A stretch of 17,427 nt of DNA, taken from assembly GCA_005893365.1 (NCBI GenBank), contig VBPB01000198.1, forward strand, positions 1 to 17,427, read 5' to 3'. The position numbers and the translations under genes are program-made. Below are positions 7,529-15,280 of the stretch, piece by piece (the first letter of the stretch is position 1; each line of letters begins with the position of its first letter). The notes beneath the pieces were generated by a model, which saw only the letters and a list, made by a program, of their open reading frames with translations, was not told the origin of the DNA and did no database searches. This stretch comes from Candidatus Eiseniibacteriota bacterium (lineage in GTDB: Bacteria > Eisenbacteria > RBG-16-71-46).

Positions 7529-9056
7529 TCAGCCGATCCGCTCCGCGATCGACTTGGCCTGCAAGAAGAGCAGCAGGTAGTCGCGCCCGCCGGCCTTGGA
7601 GTCGGTGCCGCTCATGTTGAACCCGCCGAACGGGTGGGCGCCGACCACGGCCCCGGTGCACTTGCGGTTGATGTAGAGGTTGCCGACGAAGAACTCGCGC
7701 TTGGCGCGCTCGATCTTGGCGGCGTCGCGGGTGTAGACCGCCCCGGTCAGGCCGTACTCGGTGCCGTTGGCGATGGCGAGCGCCTCGTCGAAGCTCCGGG
7801 TGCGGATGACCGCGAGCACCGGCCCGAAGATCTCCTCGCGCGCCACCTTGGCGGTCGGGGCGAGGTCGGCGATGACGGTGGGCTGGATGAAGTAACCGTC
7901 CTTGCCGGCCACCGGGCCGCCGCCCGCGACCAGCCGGCCGTCCTGCTTCCCCGACTCGATGTAGGCGAGGATCTTGTCGCGCGCCGAGGCATTGATGACC
8001 GGGCCCATGGCGATGCCGGCCTGGTCGGGCTCGCCCACGCGGATGGCCTCGACCAGGGGCTTGAGCCTGGCGAGGAAGGCGTCGTAGACCTTGTCGCTTA
8101 CGATCGCCCGCGAGCAAGCCGAGCACTTCTGCCCCTGGAATCCGAACGCCGAGGCGGCGACGCCCTGGGCGGAGCCAGATCTGCCCGGACTGGACGTCGG
8201 CGGCGAGCCGGTGGATGCCGATGCCCACCTCCTTCGAGCCGGTGAACGACACGAAGCGCGTGCGCGGGTGGCGCACCAGCGCGTCGCCCACCGTGCCCCC
8301 GCCGCCGGGGAGGTAGTTGAAGACGCCGGGCGGCAGGCCCACCTCCTCCATGAGCAGGAAGAACTGCCAGGCGATCGCGGGCGAGTCGCTCGAGGGCTTG
8401 ACCACCACCGTGTTGCCGGTGACGAGGGCGGCGGTGGTCATGCCCACGCAGATGGCGAGCGGGAAGTTCCAGGGCGGGATGATGGCGCCCACCCCGAGCG
8501 GGAGGTAGACCATCGTGTCCTTCTCCCCCGCCAGCTGGGTGAGCGGGACCGGTGCCTCGTAGCGCAGCATCTCGCGCGCGTAGAACTCCATGAAGTCGAT
8601 GGCCTCGGCGGTGTCGGCGTCGGCCTCGGCCCAGCTCTTCCCCACCTCGTAGACCATCCACGCCGAGAAGGTGTGCTGGCGCTGGCGCATCCGGCGCGCC
8701 GCCTCGAGCAGGGTGGCCGCGCGCTCGCGCGCCGGGACCCGGCTCCACGCCGCGAAGGCGCGGTGCGCGGTCTCGACCGCCTGCGCGGCCTGGGCCGCCG
8801 TGCCGGCCTGGAACCTTCCCACCACCTCGGCCGGGCGGGCGGGATTGCGCGACTCGAAGGTGCTCCCGCCCTGGAGGCGCTCGCCGCCGATCACCAGCGG
8901 CACCGCGAGCCCCAGCGCTTTCTTCACCTCGGCGAGCGCCTGGGTGAAGGCCGCGGCGTGGGCCGGCACGGAGAAGTCGGTGAGCGGCGTGGGCGCGTAC
9001 TCCGGCAGCGAGGCGGGTTCCACCGGGGCGATCCCCGGCGTGGTGGCGGGATTCAT
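7529..9056 (-). pseudogene. pruA: 1-pyrroline-5-carboxylate (glutamate semialdehyde) dehydrogenase, interrupted by an internal deletion and frameshift
   Basis: The family oxidises glutamate-gamma-semialdehyde to glutamate with NAD+, the second step of proline breakdown. The ATG at 9056 has a GGAGG site 7 bases upstream. The first frame (to about 8175) encodes 294 residues with the cofactor fold, PPWNFP (194-199) and FTGSKEVG (271-278), then GQIW (291-294). The second frame (about 8170 to 7529) encodes 213 residues starting AQGVAASAFGFQGQKCSACSR, which holds the catalytic Cys, then EEIFGPVL, INRKCTGAVVGAHPFGG and a normal C-terminus. These blocks identify P5C dehydrogenase rather than a generic aldehyde dehydrogenase. 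Only 4 bases lie between the Trp codon and the second block, where the family usually has about 25 residues. Some 71 bases are therefore missing, including the ExGGK glutamate. The rest is well conserved, so the event is recent or a sequence/assembly error. No proline dehydrogenase gene is visible nearby. Confidence 0.85.
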
Positions 9057-9243
9057 GGCGTCCTCCAGATCGGCGCGCGGCCGCTTGGCACGGCGCGTCG
9101 CTACGATGGTCGGGTGGGTGCGGCAGCGGCGCGAGTCTAGCGGAAGGCGCGCGCGACCGGTAGGACGGCGGCCGCCGCCGGCGGCGTCGTGCCGACGCGG
9201 GCGTGGCATGTGGCGGGGGCGCGCCGCCCCGCGCCGGCCGGCC
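9057..9243. other. Intergenic region upstream of the P5C dehydrogenase gene
   Basis: These 187 bases lie between the stop of the first dehydrogenase paralogue and the start of the aldehyde dehydrogenase gene, both on the minus strand. The part nearest 9056 carries the GGAGG ribosome site. The region also contains very GC-rich palindromes (GCCGCCGGCGGC at 9174-9185). I see no convincing -35/-10 pair and no coding sequence. Confidence 0.45.
9213..9232 (-). terminator. Candidate hairpin after the first PQQ-type dehydrogenase gene
   Basis: GCGGGG (9213-9218) and CCCCGC (9227-9232) form a 6-bp stem with an 8-base loop, about 12 bases after the TGA of the minus-strand gene ending at 9244. There is no T-run on the minus strand beyond it, so this is only a possible terminator. 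Confidence 0.3.
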
Positions 9244-10782
9244 TCAGCGGAACAGCGGGAAGCGCCGCTCCGAGCGGACCCCGTCGGCGACGAAGCGCAC
9301 GACGTAGATTCCGGCCGGCGCGTCACGGCCATCGTCACCGCGGCCGTCCCAGAACGCCTGGTCGGGACCCGCGTTGCGCGCCTCCCCGGCGATGAGCGTG
9401 CGCACCGGGCGGCCCGCGATGTCGTAGAGCGTGAGCGACACCCTGGCGGGGCGCACCAGCGTGAACGGCAGCGTGGCGCTCCCCACGGCCGGCGAGGCAA
9501 AGGGCGCGAGCAGCGACCCCGCGGGCGGCGTCGGAGCGGTCCCGGTGTAGCGGATGCGCCGGATGGCGCCGAGCCCCGAGCCCGAGTTGCCCAGCATGTG
9601 GCAGTAGAGGAGGGAACCGTCGGGCACCTCCAGCCAGTCGGAGACGAACGTCGGGCCCGTGCCCCAGTCGGTGGCGTTGGGCTGACCGCCCGCCGGGGCC
9701 AGGCTCCACGCGCTCCCCGCGCCCTTGAGGCGGCGCATCCACGGCGCGTAGAAGTCGCTGAAGAAGATGTCCCCCTCGTACGCCGCCGGGAAGCTGCCCG
9801 CCCCCCCGTTCCGCCGGTAGACCACCCCGCCGATCACCGCCTCCCCGCTCGGGTGCGGATAGACGTAGACCGGCCCGGTGAACCGCCCGAGGTCGGCGCC
9901 CGGGCACGCCGCGGGGCCGGCGACGTCGCCCTCACGGATCGGCCATTCGAAGCTCCTGCCCCCACTGGTGGCGACGTCCATCTCCTCGCGGGTGTCGAGG
10001 CCGACATCGCCGATGGCCAGAGACCCGGTCACGGGATCGATGGCGAAGCGGAACGGGTTGCGCAGGCCCGAGGCCCAGACCAGGCGCGTATTGGGATCGA
10101 GGTTGCCGACGAACGGATTGTCCGGGGGCGTGATGGCGCCGAGGGTCGGCGGCCCGCCCGGGCCCGCGGGCAGGCCGCTCACGTCGAGCCGCAGGATCTT
10201 GCCGACCAGGACGGTGAGGTCCAAGGCGGGGCAGCCGGAGGCGTCATCTCCGAGCGAGCAGTAGAGCATGCCATCGGGACCGAAGCGCAACGTGCCGCCG
10301 TTGTGGTTGTCGGCGTTGTCGGGTGGGGTGGTCAGGATGTCGAAGCGGCTGGCCGGACTGACGGTCAGCTCGCCGTTGCCGGTGAACCCCAGGTCGCCGG
10401 TGGCGGTGAAACGCGCGATGTGGATGTTGGCGGAGCCGCCGTAGTCGAAGTGGACGTAGAGGTAGGGCCGGGCGGGCCAGCCGGGGTCCACCGCGATGCC
10501 GAGCAGGCCCTGCTCGCCGCCGGTCGAGTTGACGTTGGGCACCGTCAGCAGCGGATCGTTCGCGGCGATGGCACCGTTCACGGCCAGGCGGACGTGCGCC
10601 GTGGTCCGCTCGACCACGAGCAGCCGCCCATCGGGGAGGAGCGTCATGCCGACCGGCTGATCGAACCCGCCCACGACCGGCTCGTCGACGAAGCCCAGCG
10701 GCAGGGTGTACTGGGCGCTGGCGCGGGAGCCGAAGGCGAGCGATGCCGCGATCACGAACGGCAGAACGGCCGCGAGCCTCAT
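9244..10782 (-). CDS. Secreted PQQ-type glucose/sorbosone dehydrogenase family protein with C-terminal FlgD-like domain (paralogue 1)
   Basis: This is a six-bladed beta-propeller of the soluble quinoprotein glucose/sorbosone dehydrogenase family, whose members oxidise sugars with PQQ outside the cytoplasm. From the ATG at 10782 the protein has 512 aa with a clear signal peptide: MRLAA, a hydrophobic core VLPFVIAASLAFG, and a likely cleavage after ASA (residue 23). The frame is open further upstream, but those residues are Arg-rich and precede the signal. Propeller motifs are GGEQGLLGIAVDP (88-100), NHNGGTLRFGPDG (159-171, His160 at the position of the proposed catalytic base), SLGDD, GLRNPFRF (239-246, Arg241) and IGDVG. 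After a linker (413-425) comes a FlgD-type Ig domain (about 430-512) with SLTLYDIAGRPVRTL and FWDGRGDDGR. Such domains are frequent at the C-terminus of exported FCB proteins. A second copy lies immediately upstream on the same strand. The actual substrate is unknown. Confidence 0.88.
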   Translation of the reverse strand: MRLAAVLPFVIAASLAFGSRASAQYTLPLGFVDEPVVGGFDQPVGMTLLPDGRLLVVERTTAHVRLAVNGAIAANDPLLTVPNVNSTGGEQGLLGIAVDPGWPARPYLYVHFDYGGSANIHIARFTATGDLGFTGNGELTVSPASRFDILTTPPDNADNHNGGTLRFGPDGMLYCSLGDDASGCPALDLTVLVGKILRLDVSGLPAGPGGPPTLGAITPPDNPFVGNLDPNTRLVWASGLRNPFRFAIDPVTGSLAIGDVGLDTREEMDVATSGGRSFEWPIREGDVAGPAACPGADLGRFTGPVYVYPHPSGEAVIGGVVYRRNGGAGSFPAAYEGDIFFSDFYAPWMRRLKGAGSAWSLAPAGGQPNATDWGTGPTFVSDWLEVPDGSLLYCHMLGNSGSGLGAIRRIRYTGTAPTPPAGSLLAPFASPAVGSATLPFTLVRPARVSLTLYDIAGRPVRTLIAGEARNAGPDQAFWDGRGDDGRDAPAGIYVVRFVADGVRSERRFPLFR

Positions 10783-10894
10783 CCTCGGCCGCCGGGGGCC
10801 TGCGTGCGAGCGTGCGGATCGTGCATCGGCGCAGTATCGCACGGCGAGGCGCCGGCGCGTCAATCTCGAATGGAGGGGCGGCGGAGCGCCCGCC

Positions 10895-12541
10895 TTATCG
10901 TGTCAGGACGAGACGCCGCTCGAGGGCCGCGCCCGCCACGGAGAGCCGGGCCAGGTAGAGGCCGGGGCCGACCGCGCGGCCGGCATCGTCGCGCCCGTCC
11001 CAGACGACGTGATGCTCGCCGGCGGGCTCTGCCGCGGCGACGATCAGCGACCGGATCGCGCGCCCCGCGACATCGTAGACCGTGAGCCGGACGCTCGCGT
11101 CCGCGGCGAGGCGATAGTCGAGCGCGACCAAGTCCCGTGCCGGCGACGGGTAGGGCGCCCGGAACTCCAGCGCGCCCCCGGGCGGCGCGGTCGCCGCCAC
11201 CGGCGCCGCATAGCGGATGCGCCGGATCGAGCCGGGCCCCGAGCCGGTGCCGCTCAGCATGCGGCAATAGAGCATCGCGCCATCCGCGGTCTCGAGCCAA
11301 TCCGAGACCCAGGTGGCCCCGCTGCCCCAGTCGGTGGCATTGGGCTGGCCGGGGGTGGCGGCGAGGCTCCACGAACTGCCCGAGCCCTTGAGCCGCCGGA
11401 GCCAGGGCGAATAGAAGTCGTTGAGGAAGATGTCGCCGTCGTACGCGGCGGGGAAGCTGTTGGGCCCCCCGTTCGACCGGTACAGCGGGCCGCCGATGAC
11501 GGCCTGCCCATCGCTGTGGGTATAGACGTGGATTGGGCCCTTGAACGTCAACGGGTCGACTCCGGGACACGAGGACGGGCCCGCGATGTCCCCTTCGCGC
11601 ATCGGCCATCCGAAGTCGCTGCCCGGGACCGTGGCGTAGTCCACCTCCTCGCGCAGGCTCTCGCCCACGTCACCGATGGCCAGGTTCCCGGACACCGGAT
11701 CGATGCTGAAGCGGAACGGGTTGCGCAGCCCGTACATCCAGACCAGGCGCGCGTTGGCGTTCGGGTCGTTGACCAGGGGATTGTCGGCGGGGGTGATGAG
11801 GCCCGAGGCCGGTGGGCCGCCTCCGCCCGCGGGCAGCGCGCTCACATCGATGCGCAGGATCTTGCCGACCAGGACGGTCGGATCGGTCGCGGGACAGCCG
11901 GTCGCGTCGTCACCCAGCGAGATGTAGAGCATCCCGTCCGGCCCGAAGCGCAGCGTTCCGCCGTTGTGGTTGTTCGCGTTGTCGGGGAGGTCGGTCAGGA
12001 TGTCGTAGCGCGTGGCGGGGTCGATGGTGAGGCTGCCGTTACCGGTGAAGCTGAGGTCGCCGCCCACCGTGAAGCGCGCGATGTGGATGCGGAAGGTGCC
12101 CGCGTAGTCGTAGTGGACGTAGAGGTAGGGCCGCGCCGGCCATCCGGGATCCACCGCGATGCCGAGCAGCCCCTGCTCGTTGCCGCCGATGTTGACGTTG
12201 CCGACCGTGAGCACCGGGTCGATGGCGGCGAGCGCGCCGTTCACGACCAGCCGGACCCGGCCGGTGGTCTGCTCGACCACCAGGATCCGGCCATCGAGCA
12301 TGAGCGCCATCCCGACCGGCTTGGTGAGCCCGCCGACGATCTGTTCGGAGGGCGACGACGGGTCGTGCGGTGTCCTTGCGCATGGCCGAGCTCGAGGGTG
12401 CGTTTTGCAGCGTGGTTGAACGCGACGTCCGGTGGTTCCGGACGCTCGGAGCTTCCGCGCGACCATCCGAGTGCGCGGGCGGGACCCGGCAGGATTCAAG
12501 GGCCGCTCGAGGAGGGACGAGACTCCCGCTGATCTCGACAC
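10895..12541 (-). CDS. PQQ-type glucose/sorbosone dehydrogenase family protein with FlgD-like domain (paralogue 2), lacking a signal peptide
   Basis: This is a close tandem copy of the gene that follows it on the minus strand (9244-10782), with the same domain order. Counting from the GTG at 12541, similarity starts at about residue 68 (IVGGLTKPVGMAL). The propeller contains GNEQGLLGIAVDP (120-132), NHNGGTLRFGPDG (191-203, His192), GLRNPFRF (271-278) and AIGDVG. The FlgD-type domain is about 470-548, with SVRLTVYDVAGRAIRSL and VWDGRDDAGR. Residues 1-67 are Arg/Pro/Ser-rich with no hydrophobic core. I checked the other two minus-strand frames up to about 12557 and found no signal peptide there either. 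The true start is therefore unknown: GTG 12541, ATG 12466, or a start lost by a 5' rearrangement. Without export, a PQQ enzyme of this kind would probably not work, so this copy may be decaying. The stop is TAA at 10895-10897. Confidence 0.8.
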   Translation of the reverse strand: MSRSAGVSSLLERPLNPAGSRPRTRMVARKLRASGTTGRRVQPRCKTHPRARPCARTPHDPSSPSEQIVGGLTKPVGMALMLDGRILVVEQTTGRVRLVVNGALAAIDPVLTVGNVNIGGNEQGLLGIAVDPGWPARPYLYVHYDYAGTFRIHIARFTVGGDLSFTGNGSLTIDPATRYDILTDLPDNANNHNGGTLRFGPDGMLYISLGDDATGCPATDPTVLVGKILRIDVSALPAGGGGPPASGLITPADNPLVNDPNANARLVWMYGLRNPFRFSIDPVSGNLAIGDVGESLREEVDYATVPGSDFGWPMREGDIAGPSSCPGVDPLTFKGPIHVYTHSDGQAVIGGPLYRSNGGPNSFPAAYDGDIFLNDFYSPWLRRLKGSGSSWSLAATPGQPNATDWGSGATWVSDWLETADGAMLYCRMLSGTGSGPGSIRRIRYAAPVAATAPPGGALEFRAPYPSPARDLVALDYRLAADASVRLTVYDVAGRAIRSLIVAAAEPAGEHHVVWDGRDDAGRAVGPGLYLARLSVAGAALERRLVLTR

Positions 12542-12622
12542 ACCCGAGGCGGGGCACCCGGCGAGCGGCCGGTCCGAGTGACTAATAAGACGTTATCAAG
12601 ACGGCGGCGTTGATACAACCCC

Positions 12623-12683
12623 TTGCGGCGAGCGCGCCGGCGGCATATTCCGCTTGGCTAGGGTATTTGCCTGTGTCCATACT
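12623..12683 (+). promoter_or_regulatory. Candidate promoter region for the symporter gene
   Basis: The 150 bases before the symporter ATG are less GC-rich than their surroundings. Two weak sigma70-like pairs can be drawn: TTGCGG (12623-12628), 17 bases, TATTCC (12646-12651); or TTGGCT (12654-12659), 18 bases, CATACT (12678-12683). The second would give an almost leaderless transcript, since the ATG is at 12692 and no Shine-Dalgarno sequence is visible. This is a guess from composition and spacing. Confidence 0.3.
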
Positions 12684-12691
12684 GCCGCGCC

Positions 12692-13960
12692 ATGCGCCCC
12701 GGACTCTCCCTTCGCATGTTCATCGGGCTGGCCACCGGCCTGGTCCTGGGGGTGGCGGCGAACCTGACGCTCGGCGCCTCGCCCCGCCTCGAGTGGTTCG
12801 TCAAGCACTTGACCGAGCCGGCGGGCAAGATCTTCCTGCGGCTGCTCTTCATGCTGGTGATCCCGCTCATTCTCTCGGCGCTGGCTCTGGGGGTGTCGGG
12901 GCTGGGCGACCTCAAGCGCCTCGGCCGGATCGGGCTCAAGACCCTGGCCTACACCGTGGTGGTTTCGACCATCGCCGTCCTGATCGGCGTGGGCATGGTC
13001 AACCTCTTCAAGCCGGGCACCGGCCTCTCGCCGGCCTTGAAGCAGCGGCTCGCGGCGCAGGCCTCCGCCGCCCCGGCCGCCGCGCCGTCCAGCGGCGGCA
13101 CCGGCGTGGATTTCCTGGTGGGGCTCGTCCCCAACAACATCGTCAAGGCGATGGGCGATGGCGACATGCTCGCGGTCATGGTGTTCGCGCTCTTCCTCGG
13201 CATCGGGCTCGCGGTGACCCGCACCGAATCGGCGCGACGGCTGGAGGAGGCGCTGGAGGGCCTCTACGACGTGGTGATGCGGCTGCTGGGGATGGTGATC
13301 CAGGTCGCTCCCGTCGGGGTGGCCTGCCTGTTGTTCACGCTCACGGCGCGGCTCGGCTTCGACGTCCTGAAGCAGCTCGGCGCCTACGTGCTGGTGGTCG
13401 TCGGGGCGCTCGCGCTGCACCAGTTCGGCGTCTACTCGCTCTCGGTGTGGTGGCTCGGGCGCATGAGCCCGGTTTTCTTCTTCCGCTCGGTGCGCGACGC
13501 GATGGTGACGGCCTTCTCCACCGCGTCGAGCAACGCGACCCTGCCCACGTCGCTCCTGGTCGCCGAGCAGAACCTCAAGCTGCCGCCGCACGTGAGCCGC
13601 TTCGTGCTCACCATCGGCTCGACCGCCAACCAGAACGGCACCGCGCTGTTCGAGGGCGTGACGGTGCTGTTCCTGGCGCAGTTCTTCGGGGTCCACCTCA
13701 CGCTCGCCCAGCAGATCACGGTGTGCTTCATCTGCGTGCTGGGCGGCATCGGCACCGCCGGCGTGCCGGCCGGCTCCATCCCGGTGGTGGTGATGATCCT
13801 CGGCATGGTGGGTATCCCACCCGAGGGGATCGGCATGATCCTGGGCGTCGACCGTTTCCTCGACATGTGCCGCACCACGCTCAACGTGACCGGCGATCTC
13901 GCGGCGGCGGTGGTGGTCTCGCGCGGCGAGGCGGCCCGCGCACCGGTCGCGGGGGACTGA
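12692..13960 (+). CDS. Dicarboxylate/acidic amino acid:cation symporter (DAACS family)
   Basis: This inner-membrane elevator-type transporter of the GltP/DctA/GltPh family couples uptake of glutamate, aspartate or C4-dicarboxylates to Na+ or H+. The 422-aa length is normal. Hydrophobic N-terminal helices are followed by the two hairpins and helices 7-8. HP1 carries SSNATLP (279-285), helix 7 carries NQNGT (313-317), HP2 carries GTAGVPAG (354-361), and helix 8 reads VDRFLDMCRTTLNVTGD (386-402). In helix 8 the substrate and cation residues are all kept: Asp387, Asp391, Arg394, Thr395, Asn398, Asp402. Arg394 aligns with GltPh Arg397, which fits an acidic substrate. The helix 7 motif is NMDGT in GltPh; here the Asp is replaced by Asn315 and the Met by Gln314, which may change cation coupling. 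A hydrophilic Ala/Pro/Ser insert (about 120-138) lies between helices 3 and 4. Confidence 0.93.
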   Translation: MRPGLSLRMFIGLATGLVLGVAANLTLGASPRLEWFVKHLTEPAGKIFLRLLFMLVIPLILSALALGVSGLGDLKRLGRIGLKTLAYTVVVSTIAVLIGVGMVNLFKPGTGLSPALKQRLAAQASAAPAAAPSSGGTGVDFLVGLVPNNIVKAMGDGDMLAVMVFALFLGIGLAVTRTESARRLEEALEGLYDVVMRLLGMVIQVAPVGVACLLFTLTARLGFDVLKQLGAYVLVVVGALALHQFGVYSLSVWWLGRMSPVFFFRSVRDAMVTAFSTASSNATLPTSLLVAEQNLKLPPHVSRFVLTIGSTANQNGTALFEGVTVLFLAQFFGVHLTLAQQITVCFICVLGGIGTAGVPAGSIPVVVMILGMVGIPPEGIGMILGVDRFLDMCRTTLNVTGDLAAAVVVSRGEAARAPVAGD

Positions 13961-14026
13961 AGGCGGGCGCGACCTGCAGAGGACGCGTGTGGACCGGTCG
14001 GGCGGTATTGTCTAGGCTCCTTCGCC

Positions 14027-15280
14027 GTGGATGCCGCCGCCCCCGCGCCCGTCGCCGCTCCTGCCTCCGCGCCGCGCGGCCGGACCCCGGCCGGCATCAA
14101 CCGCAACATCGTCGCACTCGGGCTGACCTCGCTCTTCACCGACGTCTCGACCGAGATGATCGTCCCGGTCCTGCCCCTGTTCGTGACCGGTACGCTCAAG
14201 GCCTCGGTCGCGAGCCTGGGCGTGATCGAGGGCGTGGCCGAGAGCACCGCGGCGTTGCTCCGCCTCGCTTCGGGTTGGCTCTCGGACCGCATCGGGCGCC
14301 GCAAGCCGTTCCTGATCTTCGGCTACGGACTCTCGAGCGTCTCCAAGGCCGCGCTCGTGGCGGCCGGCTCGTGGCCGGCAGTGCTCGGCCTGCGCTTCAG
14401 CGACCGCGTCGGCAAGGGGCTGCGCACCCCGCCGCGCGATGCCCTGATCGCCGACTCGGTCGAGCCGCGCCATCTCGGCCGCGCGTTCGGTTTCCATCGC
14501 GCGCTCGACACGCTGGGGGCCGCGATCGGGCCGCTGGTCGCGTTCGCGATGCTGGGTGCGTTCCCGGGCAACTACCGGCGCATCTTCCTGGTCTCCGCCC
14601 TCCCGGCGGCGCTCGCGCTGGTCGTGCTCGCGACGATGGTCCGGGCCCCGCGCCACGAGACGGGCGCCGCGCCCCGCTCGCTCGCCGAGGGGGCGCGCGA
14701 GCTGGGCGCTCCCTTCTACCGCTTCCTCGCGGTCGCCGGCCTGTTCTCGCTCGCGAGCAGCAGCACCGCCTTCCTGCTCCTGCTCGCGAGCCGGGTGGGA
14801 TTCGAGAGCCGCGGGGTCCCGCTCCTCTACCTACTCTACAACCTGGTCTACGCCGCGCTCTCCTGGCCGGTGGGGATCCTCTCCGACCGCGTGGGCCGGC
14901 GCCCGATGCTGCTCGCCGCGTACCTCGTGTTCGCGGGGATCTACGGGGCGCTGGCCTGGCGCGCGCAGCCGGGCCTCGTGGTCGCGGGCTTCGCGCTGCT
15001 GGGTGTCCACAGCGCGCTCCTCGAGGGCTCGCAGCGGAGCCTGGTCGGTGATCTCGCTCCGGCGGAAAGTCGCGCCACCGCGTTCGGGCTCTACTACACC
15101 GTCGTGGGGACCGCGCTCCTGCCTGCGAGCGCGGTGGCCGGCTGGCTGTGGGACCGCGCGGGGGCGCGCGCGACGTTCGCGCTCGACGCCGCGCTGGCGC
15201 TCGCGGCGGCGCTGCTGTTCGCGCTGCTGCTGCCCGCGCGCGGCGAATGGGGGGACCGGGGGCGTGACGCGGCTCGGTGA
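14027..15280 (+). CDS. MFS transporter
   Basis: This is a 12-helix major facilitator superfamily permease, 417 aa, starting at GTG 14027. A Pro/Ala-rich cytoplasmic leader (1-22) precedes the first helix (about 28-50). The signature loop between helices 2 and 3 is GWLSDRIGRRKP (83-94), and its counterpart in the second half is GILSDRVGRRP. The motif DRVGKGLRTPPRDALIADS (126-144) places it in a common bacterial MFS subgroup of unassigned substrate. It lies 66 bases after the symporter gene on the same strand, and its last 17 bases overlap thiL. No Shine-Dalgarno is obvious; TATTGT just upstream (14005-14010) could be a -10 element, but no good -35 accompanies it. The transported compound cannot be deduced. 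Adjacency to thiL makes a thiamine-related substrate conceivable but unsupported. Confidence 0.88.
   Translation: MDAAAPAPVAAPASAPRGRTPAGINRNIVALGLTSLFTDVSTEMIVPVLPLFVTGTLKASVASLGVIEGVAESTAALLRLASGWLSDRIGRRKPFLIFGYGLSSVSKAALVAAGSWPAVLGLRFSDRVGKGLRTPPRDALIADSVEPRHLGRAFGFHRALDTLGAAIGPLVAFAMLGAFPGNYRRIFLVSALPAALALVVLATMVRAPRHETGAAPRSLAEGARELGAPFYRFLAVAGLFSLASSSTAFLLLLASRVGFESRGVPLLYLLYNLVYAALSWPVGILSDRVGRRPMLLAAYLVFAGIYGALAWRAQPGLVVAGFALLGVHSALLEGSQRSLVGDLAPAESRATAFGLYYTVVGTALLPASAVAGWLWDRAGARATFALDAALALAAALLFALLLPARGEWGDRGRDAAR

Noticed and set aside
7305..9500. A 731-codon minus-strand frame read as one long protein
   Set aside because: Only its middle part (9056 to about 8175) is real aldehyde dehydrogenase. 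The rest is out-of-frame translation on both sides of the frameshift.
10876..10891. Short inverted repeat GGGCG/CGCCC after the second dehydrogenase gene
   Set aside because: Five base pairs without a T-tract in such GC-rich DNA is expected by chance.
8671..11085. Long plus-strand open frames across the dehydrogenase genes (also 10706-12532)
   Set aside because: They lie opposite clear family members. The two frames contain similar peptides only because the underlying minus-strand genes are paralogues.
12542..12622. Possible small gene or regulatory RNA in the gap between paralogue 2 and the symporter
   Set aside because: There is no open frame with a plausible start and ribosome site, and no stable hairpin beyond what the composition predicts.
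12610..15051. An 813-codon plus-strand open frame across the symporter and MFS genes
   Set aside because: It is out of frame with both recognised transporters, very Arg/Pro-rich, and lacks the hydrophobic pattern of the real genes.
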